Below are positions 18,101 to 31,364 of a stretch of 64,000 bases of DNA, piece after piece. Each line of letters begins with the position of its first letter. The first letter of the stretch is position 1. The stretch covers positions 1-64,000 of the forward strand of contig CAWAFH010000003.1 in NCBI GenBank assembly GCA_963781265.1, in the 5' to 3' direction. The notes under the pieces were generated by a model. The model made no database searches and had not been told where the DNA came from. It saw only the letters and a program-made list of their open reading frames with translations. The stretch is from WHSW01 sp963781265 (GTDB lineage Bacteria; Actinomycetota; Thermoleophilia; Solirubrobacterales; 70-9). The position numbers and the translations under genes were made by a program.

Positions 18101-20727
18101 TCCCGGCGCCGGTCGGCGGCGACGCGCCGATGCCCGAGCCGGTGGCGATCACCGGCGCGGCGCTCGGGCTACCCGGTGCCGAGCGGCTCTTTGACGACGC
18201 GAACATCGCCCGGCTGCTCAACGGCGAGCAGGGGATCGACGTGATCCCGGGCCGTCTGCGCCGCGACATGCTCGACAAGCACATCACGCGGCTGGTCAAG
18301 GGGGATGACGGCGGCGCCTCGTTCGAGACCATCGACCGCCTCGAGGCCGTGATCAAGCTCGCCGCCCGGGCGGGCGCGTTCGATCCGGTCGCCGAGTTCG
18401 GGGTCGACACCGAGCGGCTGGCCGCGCTCGGGCACGACACCCAGCTGGCGATCGCCGCCGGCATCGACGCGCTCCGCGACGCGGGCATCCCGCTCGTGCT
18501 CCGCTACAAGACGACGACCAAGGGCACCAAGCTCCCCGACCGCTGGTCGCTTCCGGACGAGATGCGCGACGACACCGGGGTGATCTACGCCTCGGCGTTC
18601 CCGGGCCTGGAGGAGATGGCCGACGAGGTCTCGCGCTACACCACCGATCACATGCGCCGCGAGCGCCTCGCCGCGCTCGAATCGTTGCGCGCCAGGATGC
18701 TCGACCACGACGGCACCGATCCGGTGGTGCTCGACGAGGTCGAGCGGCGCATTCACGATCTCGAACACACGCTCGAGGAGGAGCCCTATACGTTCGACCG
18801 CCGGTTCCTCTTCCGGGTCCTCTCGATGGGCCACTCGCAGCTGGCGGAGCTGATCGGGGCGCGGGGGCCGAACACCCAGATCAACTCCGCCTGCGCGAGC
18901 ACCACGCAGGCGGTCGCGCTGGCCGAGGACTGGATCCGCGCCGGGCGCTGCCGCCGGGTGCTGATCGTGGCTGCCGACGACGCCACCTCGGACACGCTGA
19001 TGGGCTGGATCGGCGCCGGCTTCTTGGCCTCGGGCGCGGCGGCGACCGATGACGTGGTCGAGGAGGCGGCGCTGCCGTTCGACCAGCGCCGTCACGGGAT
19101 GATCATCGGCATGGGCGCCGCCGGCCTGATGGTCGAGAGCGCCGCCGCCGCCCGCGAGCGCGGGATGACGCCGATCTGCGAGGTGCTCGGGTCGGTGACC
19201 GCCAACTCCGCCTTCCACGGGACACGGCTCGACGTCGAGCACATCAGCGGTGTGATGGAGCAGCTCGTGAAGCAGGCCGAGAGCCGTGGCCTGCGGCGGC
19301 AGGAGATCGCGGAGGAGACGGTGTTCGTCTCCCACGAGACCTACACACCCGCACGCGGCGGCAGCGCCGCCGCCGAGATCCACGCGCTGCGCGACGTCTT
19401 CGGCGAGCACGCCGACCGGATCGTGATCGCCAACGTGAAGGGGTTCACCGGGCACCCAATGGGAGTCGGCCTCGAGGACGTGTTGGCGGTGAAGGCGCTG
19501 GAGACGGGGGTCGTCCCGCCGGTCCCGAACTTCCGCGATCCCGATCCCGAGCTGGGTCTGCTCAACCTGTCGGGCGGCGGCTCGTACCCGATCCGCTACT
19601 CGCTCAGGTTGGCGGCCGGGTTCGGCTCGCAGATCTCGATGCTGCTGCTGCGCTGGACGCCCGTCGCCGATCGCCGCAGGCGCAACGTCGACGAGCTCGG
19701 CTACGACTACCGGATCGCCGATCGCGCCGCCTGGGCCGCATGGCTGGAACGGCTCAGCGGCTACGAGGATCCGCAGCTCGAGGTCGTGCAGCACCGGCTG
19801 CGCGTCGTCGATCAGGGTCCGCCCGCCGGCAGGCCGCTGGAGCCGCTGGCGGACGCCGACGTGGCGCCGGCGGAGATCGAGCCGGCGGTGCTGGAGACGG
19901 AGCCCGCCCGCGCCCACGCCCACGCCGACCCCCGCCGGCGACGGCGTCGAGCAGCGCGTCCTCGAGATCGTCGCCGAGGAGACCGGCTATCCGCCCGACC
20001 TGCTCGACATGGAGCTCGACCTCGAGGCCGACCTCGGGATCGACACCGTCAAGCAGGCCGAGGTGTTCGCCAAGATCCGCGAGGCCTACGCGATCGAGCG
20101 CGACGACTCGCTGAAGCTGCGCGACTACCCGACCCTCACCCACGTCGTCGGCTTCGTCAACGAGCGCTCCGGCGCCCCGGCGCCGGCGCCCGCGCCGGCT
20201 GCCGCGCCCGCGCCCGCGCCCACGCCCACGCCGACCGCCGCCGGCGACGGCGTCGAGCAGCGCGTCCTCGAGATCGTCGCCGAGGAGACCGGCTATCCGC
20301 CCGACCTGCTCGACATGGAGCTCGACCTCGAGGCCGACCTCGGGATCGACACCGTCAAGCAGGCCGAGGTGTTCGCCAAGATCCGCGAGGCCTACGCGAT
20401 CGAGCGCGACGACTCGCTGAAGCTGCGCGACTACCCGACCCTCACCCACGTCGTCGGCTTCGTCAACGAGCGCTCCGGCGCCCCGGCGCCGGCGCCCGCG
20501 GCCGGCTGCCGCGCCCGCGCCCGCGCCCACGCCCACGCCGACCGTCGCCGGCGACGGCGTCGAGCAGCGCGTCCTCGAGATCGTCGCCGAGGAGACCGGC
20601 TATCCGCCCGACCTGCTCGACATGGAGCTCGACCTCGAGGCCGACCTCGGGATCGACACCGTCAAGCAGGCCGAGGTGTTCGCCAAGATCCGCGAGGCCT
20701 ACGCGATCGAGCGCGACGACTCGCTGA
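15157..20727 (+). CDS. KS-AT-KS segment of the lipid/polyketide synthase
   Basis: Meaningful protein runs from ATG 15157 to about 19905. KS1, residues about 8-470: Cys217 in DAACASAL, His351 in EGHGTST, His391 in NIGHLKG, a complete C-H-H triad. AT, about 600-900: Ser704 in GHSVGEY and an HGFHTE loop, suggesting malonyl preference. KS2, from about 992: Cys1246 in NSACAST, His1393 in SHETYT (replacing HGT) and His1433 in FTGHPMG, so probably active rather than a chain-length-factor-like partner. After about 19905 this frame reads as Arg/Pro-rich noise across the ACP repeats until a stop at 20727, the mark of a frame shift. The operon partner upstream is 27 bases away. Confidence 0.88.
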   Translation: MTDPLDNAAAIVGVGAIMPDAPDRAAFWHNVTSGRYSISEVDPERWDPALYYDPDPKAPEKTYSKIGGWVREWDWDPFAWKLPIPPKVSEGMDDAHKWAVGCTRMALSDAGWPDRPLDLDRTAVIIGNALSGEKHYLTALRIMFPDLARELERTAGFAALPAEVRATIEGELRANINAWLPAITEDTMPGELGNCIAGRIANLFNLHGPNFTTDAACASALAAMDATVDGLLAHEFDVAITGGIDRNMGAHTFVKFCAIGALSPTGTRPYSEGADGFVMGEGAALFIVKRLADAVRDEDRIYAVVRGVGSASDGKGKGITAPNPVGQRFAVERAWRNAGLSPAECTLIEGHGTSTSVGDAVELSSLMEAFSGAHAPPGSIALGSVKSNIGHLKGAAGAAGMLKTTLALHDKVLPPSLNFERPNSNLDWSASPFAVNTELRDWDVAADRARVAGVSAFGFGGTNFHLVMEEYVPGRYTTNGDRSSVAVPAPVEPMRVSEPRGPAPAKPPLRGALVLGAEDEAGLANALRTELAEARQGRHLDPTAPSSDVLRAPERIAIDYADGPDLVAKAELASRALDAGNPAAWPALRARGIHRGSGSPGKVAFLYTGQGSQYANMIAELHRREPVVAELFEEADAIMAPLLEGRRLSDIVFADPQDPAAMARAEEELRRTEIQQPAVITVDTALTRLLGEYGIAPDLVMGHSVGEYAALVRAGALSFDDALEAVSARGREMASLRIEDPGAMAAVMAPLAEVEEIVAETEGYVVLANINSTHQVVLGGATEAVARAVAAVQERGHTAIPLPVSHGFHTEIVAPASGPLREMLQRLGLRSPQLPIVANVNGELYPSGEGAVEQMLDMLSRQVASPVQFLKGLRTLYDEGARIFVEVGPKHALQGFASDVLGDDAIVSLASNHPKQGDVPTFNNALCGLWAAGLGSGRDPVQREAVELQAGATAQPHPRAAREARARRAPAEPAPRTDAEPVPAPVGGDAPMPEPVAITGAALGLPGAERLFDDANIARLLNGEQGIDVIPGRLRRDMLDKHITRLVKGDDGGASFETIDRLEAVIKLAARAGAFDPVAEFGVDTERLAALGHDTQLAIAAGIDALRDAGIPLVLRYKTTTKGTKLPDRWSLPDEMRDDTGVIYASAFPGLEEMADEVSRYTTDHMRRERLAALESLRARMLDHDGTDPVVLDEVERRIHDLEHTLEEEPYTFDRRFLFRVLSMGHSQLAELIGARGPNTQINSACASTTQAVALAEDWIRAGRCRRVLIVAADDATSDTLMGWIGAGFLASGAAATDDVVEEAALPFDQRRHGMIIGMGAAGLMVESAAAARERGMTPICEVLGSVTANSAFHGTRLDVEHISGVMEQLVKQAESRGLRRQEIAEETVFVSHETYTPARGGSAAAEIHALRDVFGEHADRIVIANVKGFTGHPMGVGLEDVLAVKALETGVVPPVPNFRDPDPELGLLNLSGGGSYPIRYSLRLAAGFGSQISMLLLRWTPVADRRRRNVDELGYDYRIADRAAWAAWLERLSGYEDPQLEVVQHRLRVVDQGPPAGRPLEPLADADVAPAEIEPAVLETEPARAHAHADPRRRRRRAARPRDRRRGDRLSARPARHGARPRGRPRDRHRQAGRGVRQDPRGLRDRARRLAEAARLPDPHPRRRLRQRALRRPGAGARAGCRARARAHAHADRRRRRRRAARPRDRRRGDRLSARPARHGARPRGRPRDRHRQAGRGVRQDPRGLRDRARRLAEAARLPDPHPRRRLRQRALRRPGAGARGRLPRPRPRPRPRRPSPATASSSASSRSSPRRPAIRPTCSTWSSTSRPTSGSTPSSRPRCSPRSARPTRSSATTR

Positions 20728-21142
20728 AGCTGCGCGACTACCCGACCCTCACCCACGTCGTCGGCTTCGTCAACGAGCGCTCCGGCGCCCCGGCGCCGGC
20801 GCCCGCGCCGGCTGCCGCGCCCGCGCCCGCGCCCGCGCCCACGCCGACCCTCGCCGGCGACGGCGTCGAGCAGCGCGTCCTCGAGATCGTCGCCGAGGAG
20901 ACCGGCTATCCGCCCGACCTGCTCGACATGGAGCTCGACCTCGAGGCCGACCTCGGGATCGACACCGTCAAGCAGGCCGAGGTGTTCGCCAAGATCCGCG
21001 AGGCCTACGCGATCGAGCGCGACGACTCGCTGAAGCTGCGCGACTACCCGACCCTCACCCACGTCGTCGGCTTCGTCAACGAGCGCTCCGGCGCCCCGGC
21101 GCCGGCGCCCGCGGCCGGCTGCCGCGCCCGCGCCCGCGCCGG
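19937..21142 (+). repeat. Four tandem, essentially identical ACP-coding repeats (306/307-bp units)
   Basis: Units begin at 19937, 20243, 20550 and 20856, with spacings of 306, 307 and 306 bp. Each unit encodes GDGVEQRVLEIVAEETGY, then LDLEADLGIDTVKQAEVF, then a Pro/Ala linker. The roughly 255-bp domain core reads the same in all four copies; the linkers vary in length of Pro-Ala pairs and in one extra G in linkers 2 and 4. The family position of the phosphopantetheine Ser (GIDS) is Thr (GIDT) in all four. Confidence 0.93.
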
Positions 21143-21262
21143 AGCCACAGGCCGGTGCCGGTGGGATCATGCGGCGCGTTCCGGTCGCGGTCCTGCGGCC
21201 GCCGCTCGGCCGCTGCGTGGCGACCGGCGTCGAGCTCGGCGAGGGCAGCCGCGTCGTCCTGA
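20009..21262 (+). CDS. ACP1-ACP2 segment of the megasynthase (frame 2)
   Basis: Frame 2 encodes the first two acyl-carrier-type domains from about 19911 to 20500; the methionine at 20009 is internal to ACP1 and not a true start. Both domains read MELDLEADLGIDTVKQAEVF followed by AKIREAYAIERDDSLKLRDY and PTLTHVVGFVNE. They match PUFA-synthase ACPs except for Thr at the expected Ser. Beyond 20500 the frame turns into Arg-rich noise because of an extra G in the linker. It should be read together with the neighbouring segments as one protein. Confidence 0.7.
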   Translation: MELDLEADLGIDTVKQAEVFAKIREAYAIERDDSLKLRDYPTLTHVVGFVNERSGAPAPAPAPAAAPAPAPTPTPTAAGDGVEQRVLEIVAEETGYPPDLLDMELDLEADLGIDTVKQAEVFAKIREAYAIERDDSLKLRDYPTLTHVVGFVNERSGAPAPAPAAGCRARARAHAHADRRRRRRRAARPRDRRRGDRLSARPARHGARPRGRPRDRHRQAGRGVRQDPRGLRDRARRLAEAARLPDPHPRRRLRQRALRRPGAGARAGCRARARARAHADPRRRRRRAARPRDRRRGDRLSARPARHGARPRGRPRDRHRQAGRGVRQDPRGLRDRARRLAEAARLPDPHPRRRLRQRALRRPGAGARGRLPRPRPRRSHRPVPVGSCGAFRSRSCGRRSAAAWRPASSSARAAASS

Positions 21263-21980
21263 TGCCCGATCGCGGCGGGGTCGGGGCCGCGCTCGCCAAG
21301 GTGCTCGCCAAGCTGGGCGTCGAGGTGCTCGAGATCGACGGCGAGCCCGACGGCGAGGAGCTGGAAGGACTGCTGGCCGAGTGGAAGGCCGAGGGAGCGA
21401 TCCAGGGCGTCTACTGGCTGCCGGCGCTGGACGACGAAGGACCGCTCTCCTCGCTCGATCCCGGCGCCTGGCGCGAGGGCCTGCGCGTGCGCGTGAAGCT
21501 CCTGGCGACGACGATGCGGGCGCTCGCCGACGACGTCTCGGCGGCCGGCACCTTCCTCGTCGCGGCGACCCGCCTCGGCGGCCGCCACGGCTACGACGTG
21601 GCCGGAGCGACCTCGGTCATGGGCGGTGCCGTCACGGGGTTCACCAAGGCGCTCGCCCGCGAGCGTGCCGACGCGCTGGTCAAGGTCGTCGACTTCGAGC
21701 CCAGTCGCAAGACCACCGCGCTGGCCGAGCTGCTCGTCTCCGAGACGTTGCGCGATCCCGGCGCGGTCGAGATCGGCCACGCCGACGAGCTCCGCTGGAC
21801 CGTCGGCCTCGCCGAGCGGGAGGCCGACCCCGACCCGGCGCGGGCGCTCACCAACGCGACGACCTTCGTCGTCACGGGCGCCGCCGGCAGCATCGTCGCC
21901 GCGATCACCGCCGATCTGGCGTCCGCCTCCGGTGGCACGTTCCACCTGCTCGACCTGGTCCCCGAGCCCGCTCCCGATGA
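20622..21980 (+). CDS. ACP3-ACP4 segment of the megasynthase (frame 0)
   Basis: Frame 0 encodes carrier domains three and four from about 20505 to 21113, identical in protein sequence to ACP1 and ACP2. The methionine at 20622 is internal. The second linker again carries the extra G (GCGGCCGGC instead of GCGCCGGC), after which this frame becomes noise while frame 1 resumes with the ketoreductase. Both carriers have the DTVK rather than DSxK motif. Confidence 0.7.
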   Translation: MELDLEADLGIDTVKQAEVFAKIREAYAIERDDSLKLRDYPTLTHVVGFVNERSGAPAPAPAPAAAPAPAPAPTPTLAGDGVEQRVLEIVAEETGYPPDLLDMELDLEADLGIDTVKQAEVFAKIREAYAIERDDSLKLRDYPTLTHVVGFVNERSGAPAPAPAAGCRARARAGATGRCRWDHAARSGRGPAAAARPLRGDRRRARRGQPRRPDARSRRGRGRARQGARQAGRRGARDRRRARRRGAGRTAGRVEGRGSDPGRLLAAGAGRRRTALLARSRRLARGPARAREAPGDDDAGARRRRLGGRHLPRRGDPPRRPPRLRRGRSDLGHGRCRHGVHQGARPRACRRAGQGRRLRAQSQDHRAGRAARLRDVARSRRGRDRPRRRAPLDRRPRRAGGRPRPGAGAHQRDDLRRHGRRRQHRRRDHRRSGVRLRWHVPPARPGPRARSR

Positions 21981-23112
21981 TCCCGACATCGAACGCTTCG
22001 CCGCCGACCGCGAGGGACTCAAGCTCGAGCTCGCCGACCGGATCAAGGAACGCGGCGAGCGGCCGACGCCGAAGCTGGTCGAGCGCGAGCTGGCGCGGAT
22101 CGAACGCGCGCGGGCAGCGCTCAGCGCGCTGGAGGCGATCCGCAAGGCGGGCGGGACGGCGCACTGGCACGAGGCGGACCTCACCGACCCCGCTCAGGTG
22201 GCGAAGGCCGTCGCCCGGGCGTGCGAGGGCGGCCGCGTCGACGTCGTCGTCCACGCCGCGGGGGTCGAGATCAGCCACTTCTTGCCCGACAAGCCGCAGG
22301 CCGAGTACGACCTGGTCTTCGATGTCAAGGCCGACGGCTGGTTCAACCTCCTGCACGCCCTTCGCGACGCCGAGGTCGGGACGGCCGTGGTGTTCAGCTC
22401 GATCGCGGCGCGGTTCGGGAACGCGGGGCAGACCGACTACTCGGCCGCCAACGACCTGATCTGCAAGAGCGTCTCGTCGCTGCGGCGAGGCGGGCCCGCG
22501 GCGCGCGGGATCGCGATCGACTGGACCGCCTGGGCCGAGATCGGGATGGCCAGCCGCGGCTCGATCCCGAAGATGATGGAGATGGCGGAGATCGACATGC
22601 TCCCGCCGGGAGTCGGCGTCCCGATCGTCCGCCGCGAGCTGACCGCGTCGGGCGCCGGCGCCGAGGTCGTGGTCGCGGGCTCGCTTGGCGTGCTGACCGA
22701 GGAGCGCCATCCGACCGGCGGCATCGACCCCGACGAGGCGACCAGCCTCACGGCGGCCGCCGGCGGGTCCGATGACCGGGCGGATCGCGGCGATGCGGGT
22801 GGGGGAGGGGGTCAGCGCCCTGGTCGAGCTCGATCCCGGCAGGCAGGCCTTCCTGAACGACCATCGCATCGACGGGACTCCGGTGCTTCCGGGCGTGATG
22901 GGGATCGAGGCCTTCGCCGAAGCCGCGCTGGCCCTGCTGCCCGGGTGGCACGTGTCGGCGGTCGAGGACGTCGACCTGCTGGCGCCGGTGAAGTTCTACC
23001 GCAACGAGCCACGCACGCTCGAGGTGCGAGTGCTGTTGCGCGACGCCGGCGAGGGAGCGGTGATCGGCGACTGCGCGCTGATCGGCCGGCGCGAGATTCA
23101 CGGGCAGGGTGA
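21169..23112 (+). CDS. Ketoreductase segment of the megasynthase (frame 1)
   Basis: Frame 1 from about 21115 to 22765 encodes a PKS-type KR: an N-terminal structural half (RRVPVAVLRPPLGRCVATGV) and a catalytic half with the cofactor motif VTGAAGSIVAAI, HAAGVEISHF, the Ser of FSSIAARFGNAGQ and Tyr in TDYSAANDLICKS. It reduces beta-ketoacyl-ACP with NADPH. The methionine at 21169 is inside the continuous protein. Downstream of about 22767 the frame reads Gly/Arg-rich noise while the dehydratase continues in frame 2, pointing to a fourth +1 shift. Confidence 0.8.
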   Translation: MRRVPVAVLRPPLGRCVATGVELGEGSRVVLMPDRGGVGAALAKVLAKLGVEVLEIDGEPDGEELEGLLAEWKAEGAIQGVYWLPALDDEGPLSSLDPGAWREGLRVRVKLLATTMRALADDVSAAGTFLVAATRLGGRHGYDVAGATSVMGGAVTGFTKALARERADALVKVVDFEPSRKTTALAELLVSETLRDPGAVEIGHADELRWTVGLAEREADPDPARALTNATTFVVTGAAGSIVAAITADLASASGGTFHLLDLVPEPAPDDPDIERFAADREGLKLELADRIKERGERPTPKLVERELARIERARAALSALEAIRKAGGTAHWHEADLTDPAQVAKAVARACEGGRVDVVVHAAGVEISHFLPDKPQAEYDLVFDVKADGWFNLLHALRDAEVGTAVVFSSIAARFGNAGQTDYSAANDLICKSVSSLRRGGPAARGIAIDWTAWAEIGMASRGSIPKMMEMAEIDMLPPGVGVPIVRRELTASGAGAEVVVAGSLGVLTEERHPTGGIDPDEATSLTAAAGGSDDRADRGDAGGGGGQRPGRARSRQAGLPERPSHRRDSGASGRDGDRGLRRSRAGPAARVARVGGRGRRPAGAGEVLPQRATHARGASAVARRRRGSGDRRLRADRPARDSRAG

Positions 23113-23656
23113 GCAGGAGACCGTCCACTTCACGGGCCGGGTGCGGCTGACGGCGCAGGCGCCCGCCCCACCGGCGTCGGCCGAGGCACCCGGCGAGGCG
23201 TCCGACCGCCCGGTCGCGGGGCACGACGACGTCTATCGCGTCTACTTCCACGGGCCCGCCTATCAGGTGCTCGATCGGGCCTGGCGCAGCAACGGCGCGG
23301 TCCTCGGCAAGCTCGCGCCCGATCTGCCGCCGGACCACGAGCCGTCCGGGCAGCCGATGGAAATGGCGCCGCGGCTGATCGAGCTCTGCTTCCAGACCGC
23401 CGGCGTCTATGAGCTGGGCACGGCCGGCCGGATGGCGCTGCCGACGCATCTCGATCGCGTGACCAGCTTCCCGGGCGATGCCCCCGGCCCGGTCTGGGCC
23501 GTGGTCAGGCCACGCGACGGCGAGGAGGGGGTCGATGCCGAGGTCGTCGACGAGTCCGGCCGCGTGCTGGTGCGGCTCGAGGGCTACCGCACGATCGAGC
23601 TCCCCGGCCCCGCCGGGGAGGACATGCTCGCGCCGCTGCGCGCGGCGATGACGTAG
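22772..23656 (+). CDS. Dehydratase (double hotdog) segment of the megasynthase
   Basis: 294 residues. The N-terminal hotdog carries the PKS dehydratase motif HxxxGxxxxP in NDHRIDGTPVLPGVMG; a second hotdog follows (VYFHGPAYQVLDRAW, then RLIELCFQTAG). It dehydrates beta-hydroxyacyl-ACP. The ATG at 22772 could initiate alone. However, removing one G from GGCGGG just upstream gives AAGGPMTGRIAAM, the junction expected in the one-chain family, and no stop separates it from the KR. It ends 19 bases before the carboxylase gene. Confidence 0.8.
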   Translation: MTGRIAAMRVGEGVSALVELDPGRQAFLNDHRIDGTPVLPGVMGIEAFAEAALALLPGWHVSAVEDVDLLAPVKFYRNEPRTLEVRVLLRDAGEGAVIGDCALIGRREIHGQGEQETVHFTGRVRLTAQAPAPPASAEAPGEASDRPVAGHDDVYRVYFHGPAYQVLDRAWRSNGAVLGKLAPDLPPDHEPSGQPMEMAPRLIELCFQTAGVYELGTAGRMALPTHLDRVTSFPGDAPGPVWAVVRPRDGEEGVDAEVVDESGRVLVRLEGYRTIELPGPAGEDMLAPLRAAMT

Positions 23657-23675
23657 GCCACCGGCGGGGCGGGCC

Positions 23676-29282
<5,607 letters not shown>

Positions 29283-29938
29283 GGTCCCTGACACGGACGG
29301 CTGGCTGAGCGCCCGCGAGCGGACGGCGCTCGCCGACCTGGACGCCCAGAAGCGCAAGGCCGACTGGCGCCTGGGCCGGTGGGCCGCGAAGGCGGCGCTG
29401 CGGGCATGGGGCGGCGCGGCGCTGCGTGAGGTGGAGATCGCGGCCTCGGCGGGCGGCGCGCCGGAGGCGCAGCTCGGCGACGCGCCCGTCCCGGCGGCGC
29501 TCTCACTCAGTCATCGCAACGGGCGGGCGTTCGCCGTCGTCGCCGACCCGGAGCTCGCGCTCGGTTGCGATCTCGAGGCCGTCGAGCCGCGCAGCGAGGC
29601 CTTCGTGAGGACGTGGCTGACCCCCCAGGAGCGGGCCGGCGTCGCGGCCGCCGGTGAGCCCGGCCGCGCTCGGCTCGCGAACCTGATCTGGGCCGCGAAG
29701 GAGTCGGCGGCCAAGGCGCGCCGCGAGGGCCTGCGCCTCGACGTCGGCCATGCCGCGGTCGAACTGGGCTGGAACCCGTCAGCCGATGGCGAATGGAGGC
29801 CGCTGACCGTGCGCTGGGACGGCGAGCACGCTACGGCGCACGGATGGTGGCGCGAGGAAGCGGGCTGGCTGTTCACCGTCGTCAGCGAACCGGCGAGCCC
29901 GGCGCCGGTTCGCCTCAGAGGCTGAGGGCGAGGCGAGG

Positions 29939-31312
29939 TTGGCGACGGCGGAGCTCAACGAGGTGCGGCTCGAGGAGGCCTTCGTGCCGAGCCGCGACCG
30001 CCGGGTCTACCGCGCGATCGACCCCGAGGGCTTTCGCCGCGGCGAGAAGACGCTCGAGCGGATCCGGGAGGGGCTCGCCGGGATCGCGGTCTGGCACCTG
30101 AATGCTTCGGACAACGACGGGACCAGCGAGGTGCTTCGCTCGCTGCTCGGCTACGCCCGCGACGGCGGGCTGAACGCGCGCTGGCTGGTCGCCCACGCCG
30201 ATCGCCCGACCCGGATGCTCTGGCGCCGCCTCTATAACAACCTCTACGGAAGCCCCGGCGACGGTGGCCCGCTCGGCCCGCAGGAGCGCGAGCTGTACGA
30301 GCGCGCGGTCGAGGGCTGGGGCGCCGAGCTCGCCGCGCGGCTGCAGCCGGGCGACGTCGTCGCCCTTCACGACCCCCCGGTCGCCGGGCTCCTGCCGGCG
30401 GCCCGGGAGGCCGGCGCCCGCACTTTGTTTCGCTGCCACCTCGGCACCGAGGAGCCGAACGCGCACGCCCGCCGCGCCTGGGACTTCCTTCGCCCCTGGG
30501 TGTCGGCGGCCGACGCCTACGTGTTCACGCGGGCGGAGTACGTCTGGGAGGGGATCGACCGCGACAAGGTGACGATTCAGCTCCCGTCGCTCGACCCGGT
30601 CTCGCCCAAGAACCAGGCACTCGGCCCCGACGTGGTGCCGGCGATCCTCGACCGGGTCGGGCTGACCGCGAGCGGTGCCGAGGCGGAGCCGGTCTTCACC
30701 CGCTTCGATGGCTCGCCGTCTCGCGTCAGCGTCCGAGCCAGGATCGATCAGGACGGTCCGGTTCCGGATCGGGCGGAAGTCGTCGCCCAGGTGTCGGGCT
30801 GGGAGCGACTCAAGGACCAGGCGGGAGTGATGGAGGCGTTTGGGCGATCTCGCCAGCCGGACCTCCACCTCGTCCTCGCCGGACCCTCGACGGCCAAGCG
30901 CTCCGAGGAGAGCGAGGAGCGCCGGGTGATCGCAGAGCTTCGCGAGCGGCGGGGCTCGCTTCCCGAAGCCGCCCGCCGCCGAATCCACCTGGTTGAGGTC
31001 CCGGACCGAGATCGGGATGAGAACGCGGCGATCGTGAACGCGATCCAGCGCCGTGCCGACCTCGTCGTCCACAAGAGCCTGGAGGAGGGCTTCGGCCTCG
31101 CGGTCACCGAGGCGATGTGGAAGGGGCGGGCGGTGCTCGCCGGCCGGGTCGGCGGCATACCCACGCAGATCGTCGACGGCGAGACCGGGGTTCTGGTCGA
31201 CCCGCGCGACCTGGCCGCCGTCGCCGAGCGGATTGACGAGCTGATCGCCGACCCGCACCGCCGCCGGGCGCTCGGCGCCGCGGCCAGGGAGCAGGTCGCG
31301 CGCCACTCCTGA
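29939..31312 (+). CDS. GT4 glycosyltransferase, trehalose synthase (TreT)-like, C-terminally frameshifted
   Basis: 457 residues as read, TTG start. GT4/GT-B glycosyltransferase with VAQVSGWERLKDQAGV and the acceptor/donor-site segment KSLEEGFGLAVTEAMWKGRA. The N-terminal half (VWHLNASDNDGTSEVLRSLL) parallels its downstream paralogue. The stop follows ...QVARHS. One base appears missing there: in the shifted frame the sequence continues LTSGHFAAYLRLIERIRAR and ends at 31366-31368, overlapping the GTG of the next gene. The intact protein would therefore be about 20 residues longer. It may add sugar to trehalose-like acceptors or to the lipid product; substrate is unknown. Confidence 0.8.
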   Translation: MATAELNEVRLEEAFVPSRDRRVYRAIDPEGFRRGEKTLERIREGLAGIAVWHLNASDNDGTSEVLRSLLGYARDGGLNARWLVAHADRPTRMLWRRLYNNLYGSPGDGGPLGPQERELYERAVEGWGAELAARLQPGDVVALHDPPVAGLLPAAREAGARTLFRCHLGTEEPNAHARRAWDFLRPWVSAADAYVFTRAEYVWEGIDRDKVTIQLPSLDPVSPKNQALGPDVVPAILDRVGLTASGAEAEPVFTRFDGSPSRVSVRARIDQDGPVPDRAEVVAQVSGWERLKDQAGVMEAFGRSRQPDLHLVLAGPSTAKRSEESEERRVIAELRERRGSLPEAARRRIHLVEVPDRDRDENAAIVNAIQRRADLVVHKSLEEGFGLAVTEAMWKGRAVLAGRVGGIPTQIVDGETGVLVDPRDLAAVAERIDELIADPHRRRALGAAAREQVARHS

Positions 31313-31364
31313 CCAGTGGGCACTTCGCCGCCTATCTGCGGCTGATCGAGCGGATCCGGGCTCG

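Larger units (their letters stand above)
15157..23656 (+). other. Megasynthase locus KS-AT-KS-ACP(x4)-KR-DH, PUFA-synthase-like, with four apparent +1 frame shifts
   Basis: Conceptually one protein of about 2,830 residues. Reading must move from frame 1 to 2 near 19902-19910, 2 to 0 at 20500-20501, 0 to 1 at 21113-21114, and 1 to 2 near 22765-22767. Each fix is the removal of one base from a short C or G run, and each restores continuous family-typical protein. Domain order resembles PfaA-type secondary-lipid synthases and enediyne PKSs. No enoyl reductase or thioesterase domain is visible. The locus lies between an acyl-CoA dehydrogenase and a fused carboxylase/PPTase pair, so malonyl-CoA supply and ACP activation are encoded alongside. 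Sequencing or assembly error, real decay and programmed shifting are all possible; error is the most likely for the repeat linkers. Confidence 0.75.

Noticed and set aside
19910..20727. Continuation of the KS frame through the repeats as Arg-rich protein.
   Set aside because: The same DNA encodes conserved ACP domains in another frame, so the Arg-rich reading is a frameshift product, not a real domain.
19937..21142. Tandem array that could be taken for a CRISPR or satellite repeat.
   Set aside because: Units are 306 bp and encode a recognisable carrier domain; there are no spacers or short palindromic repeats.
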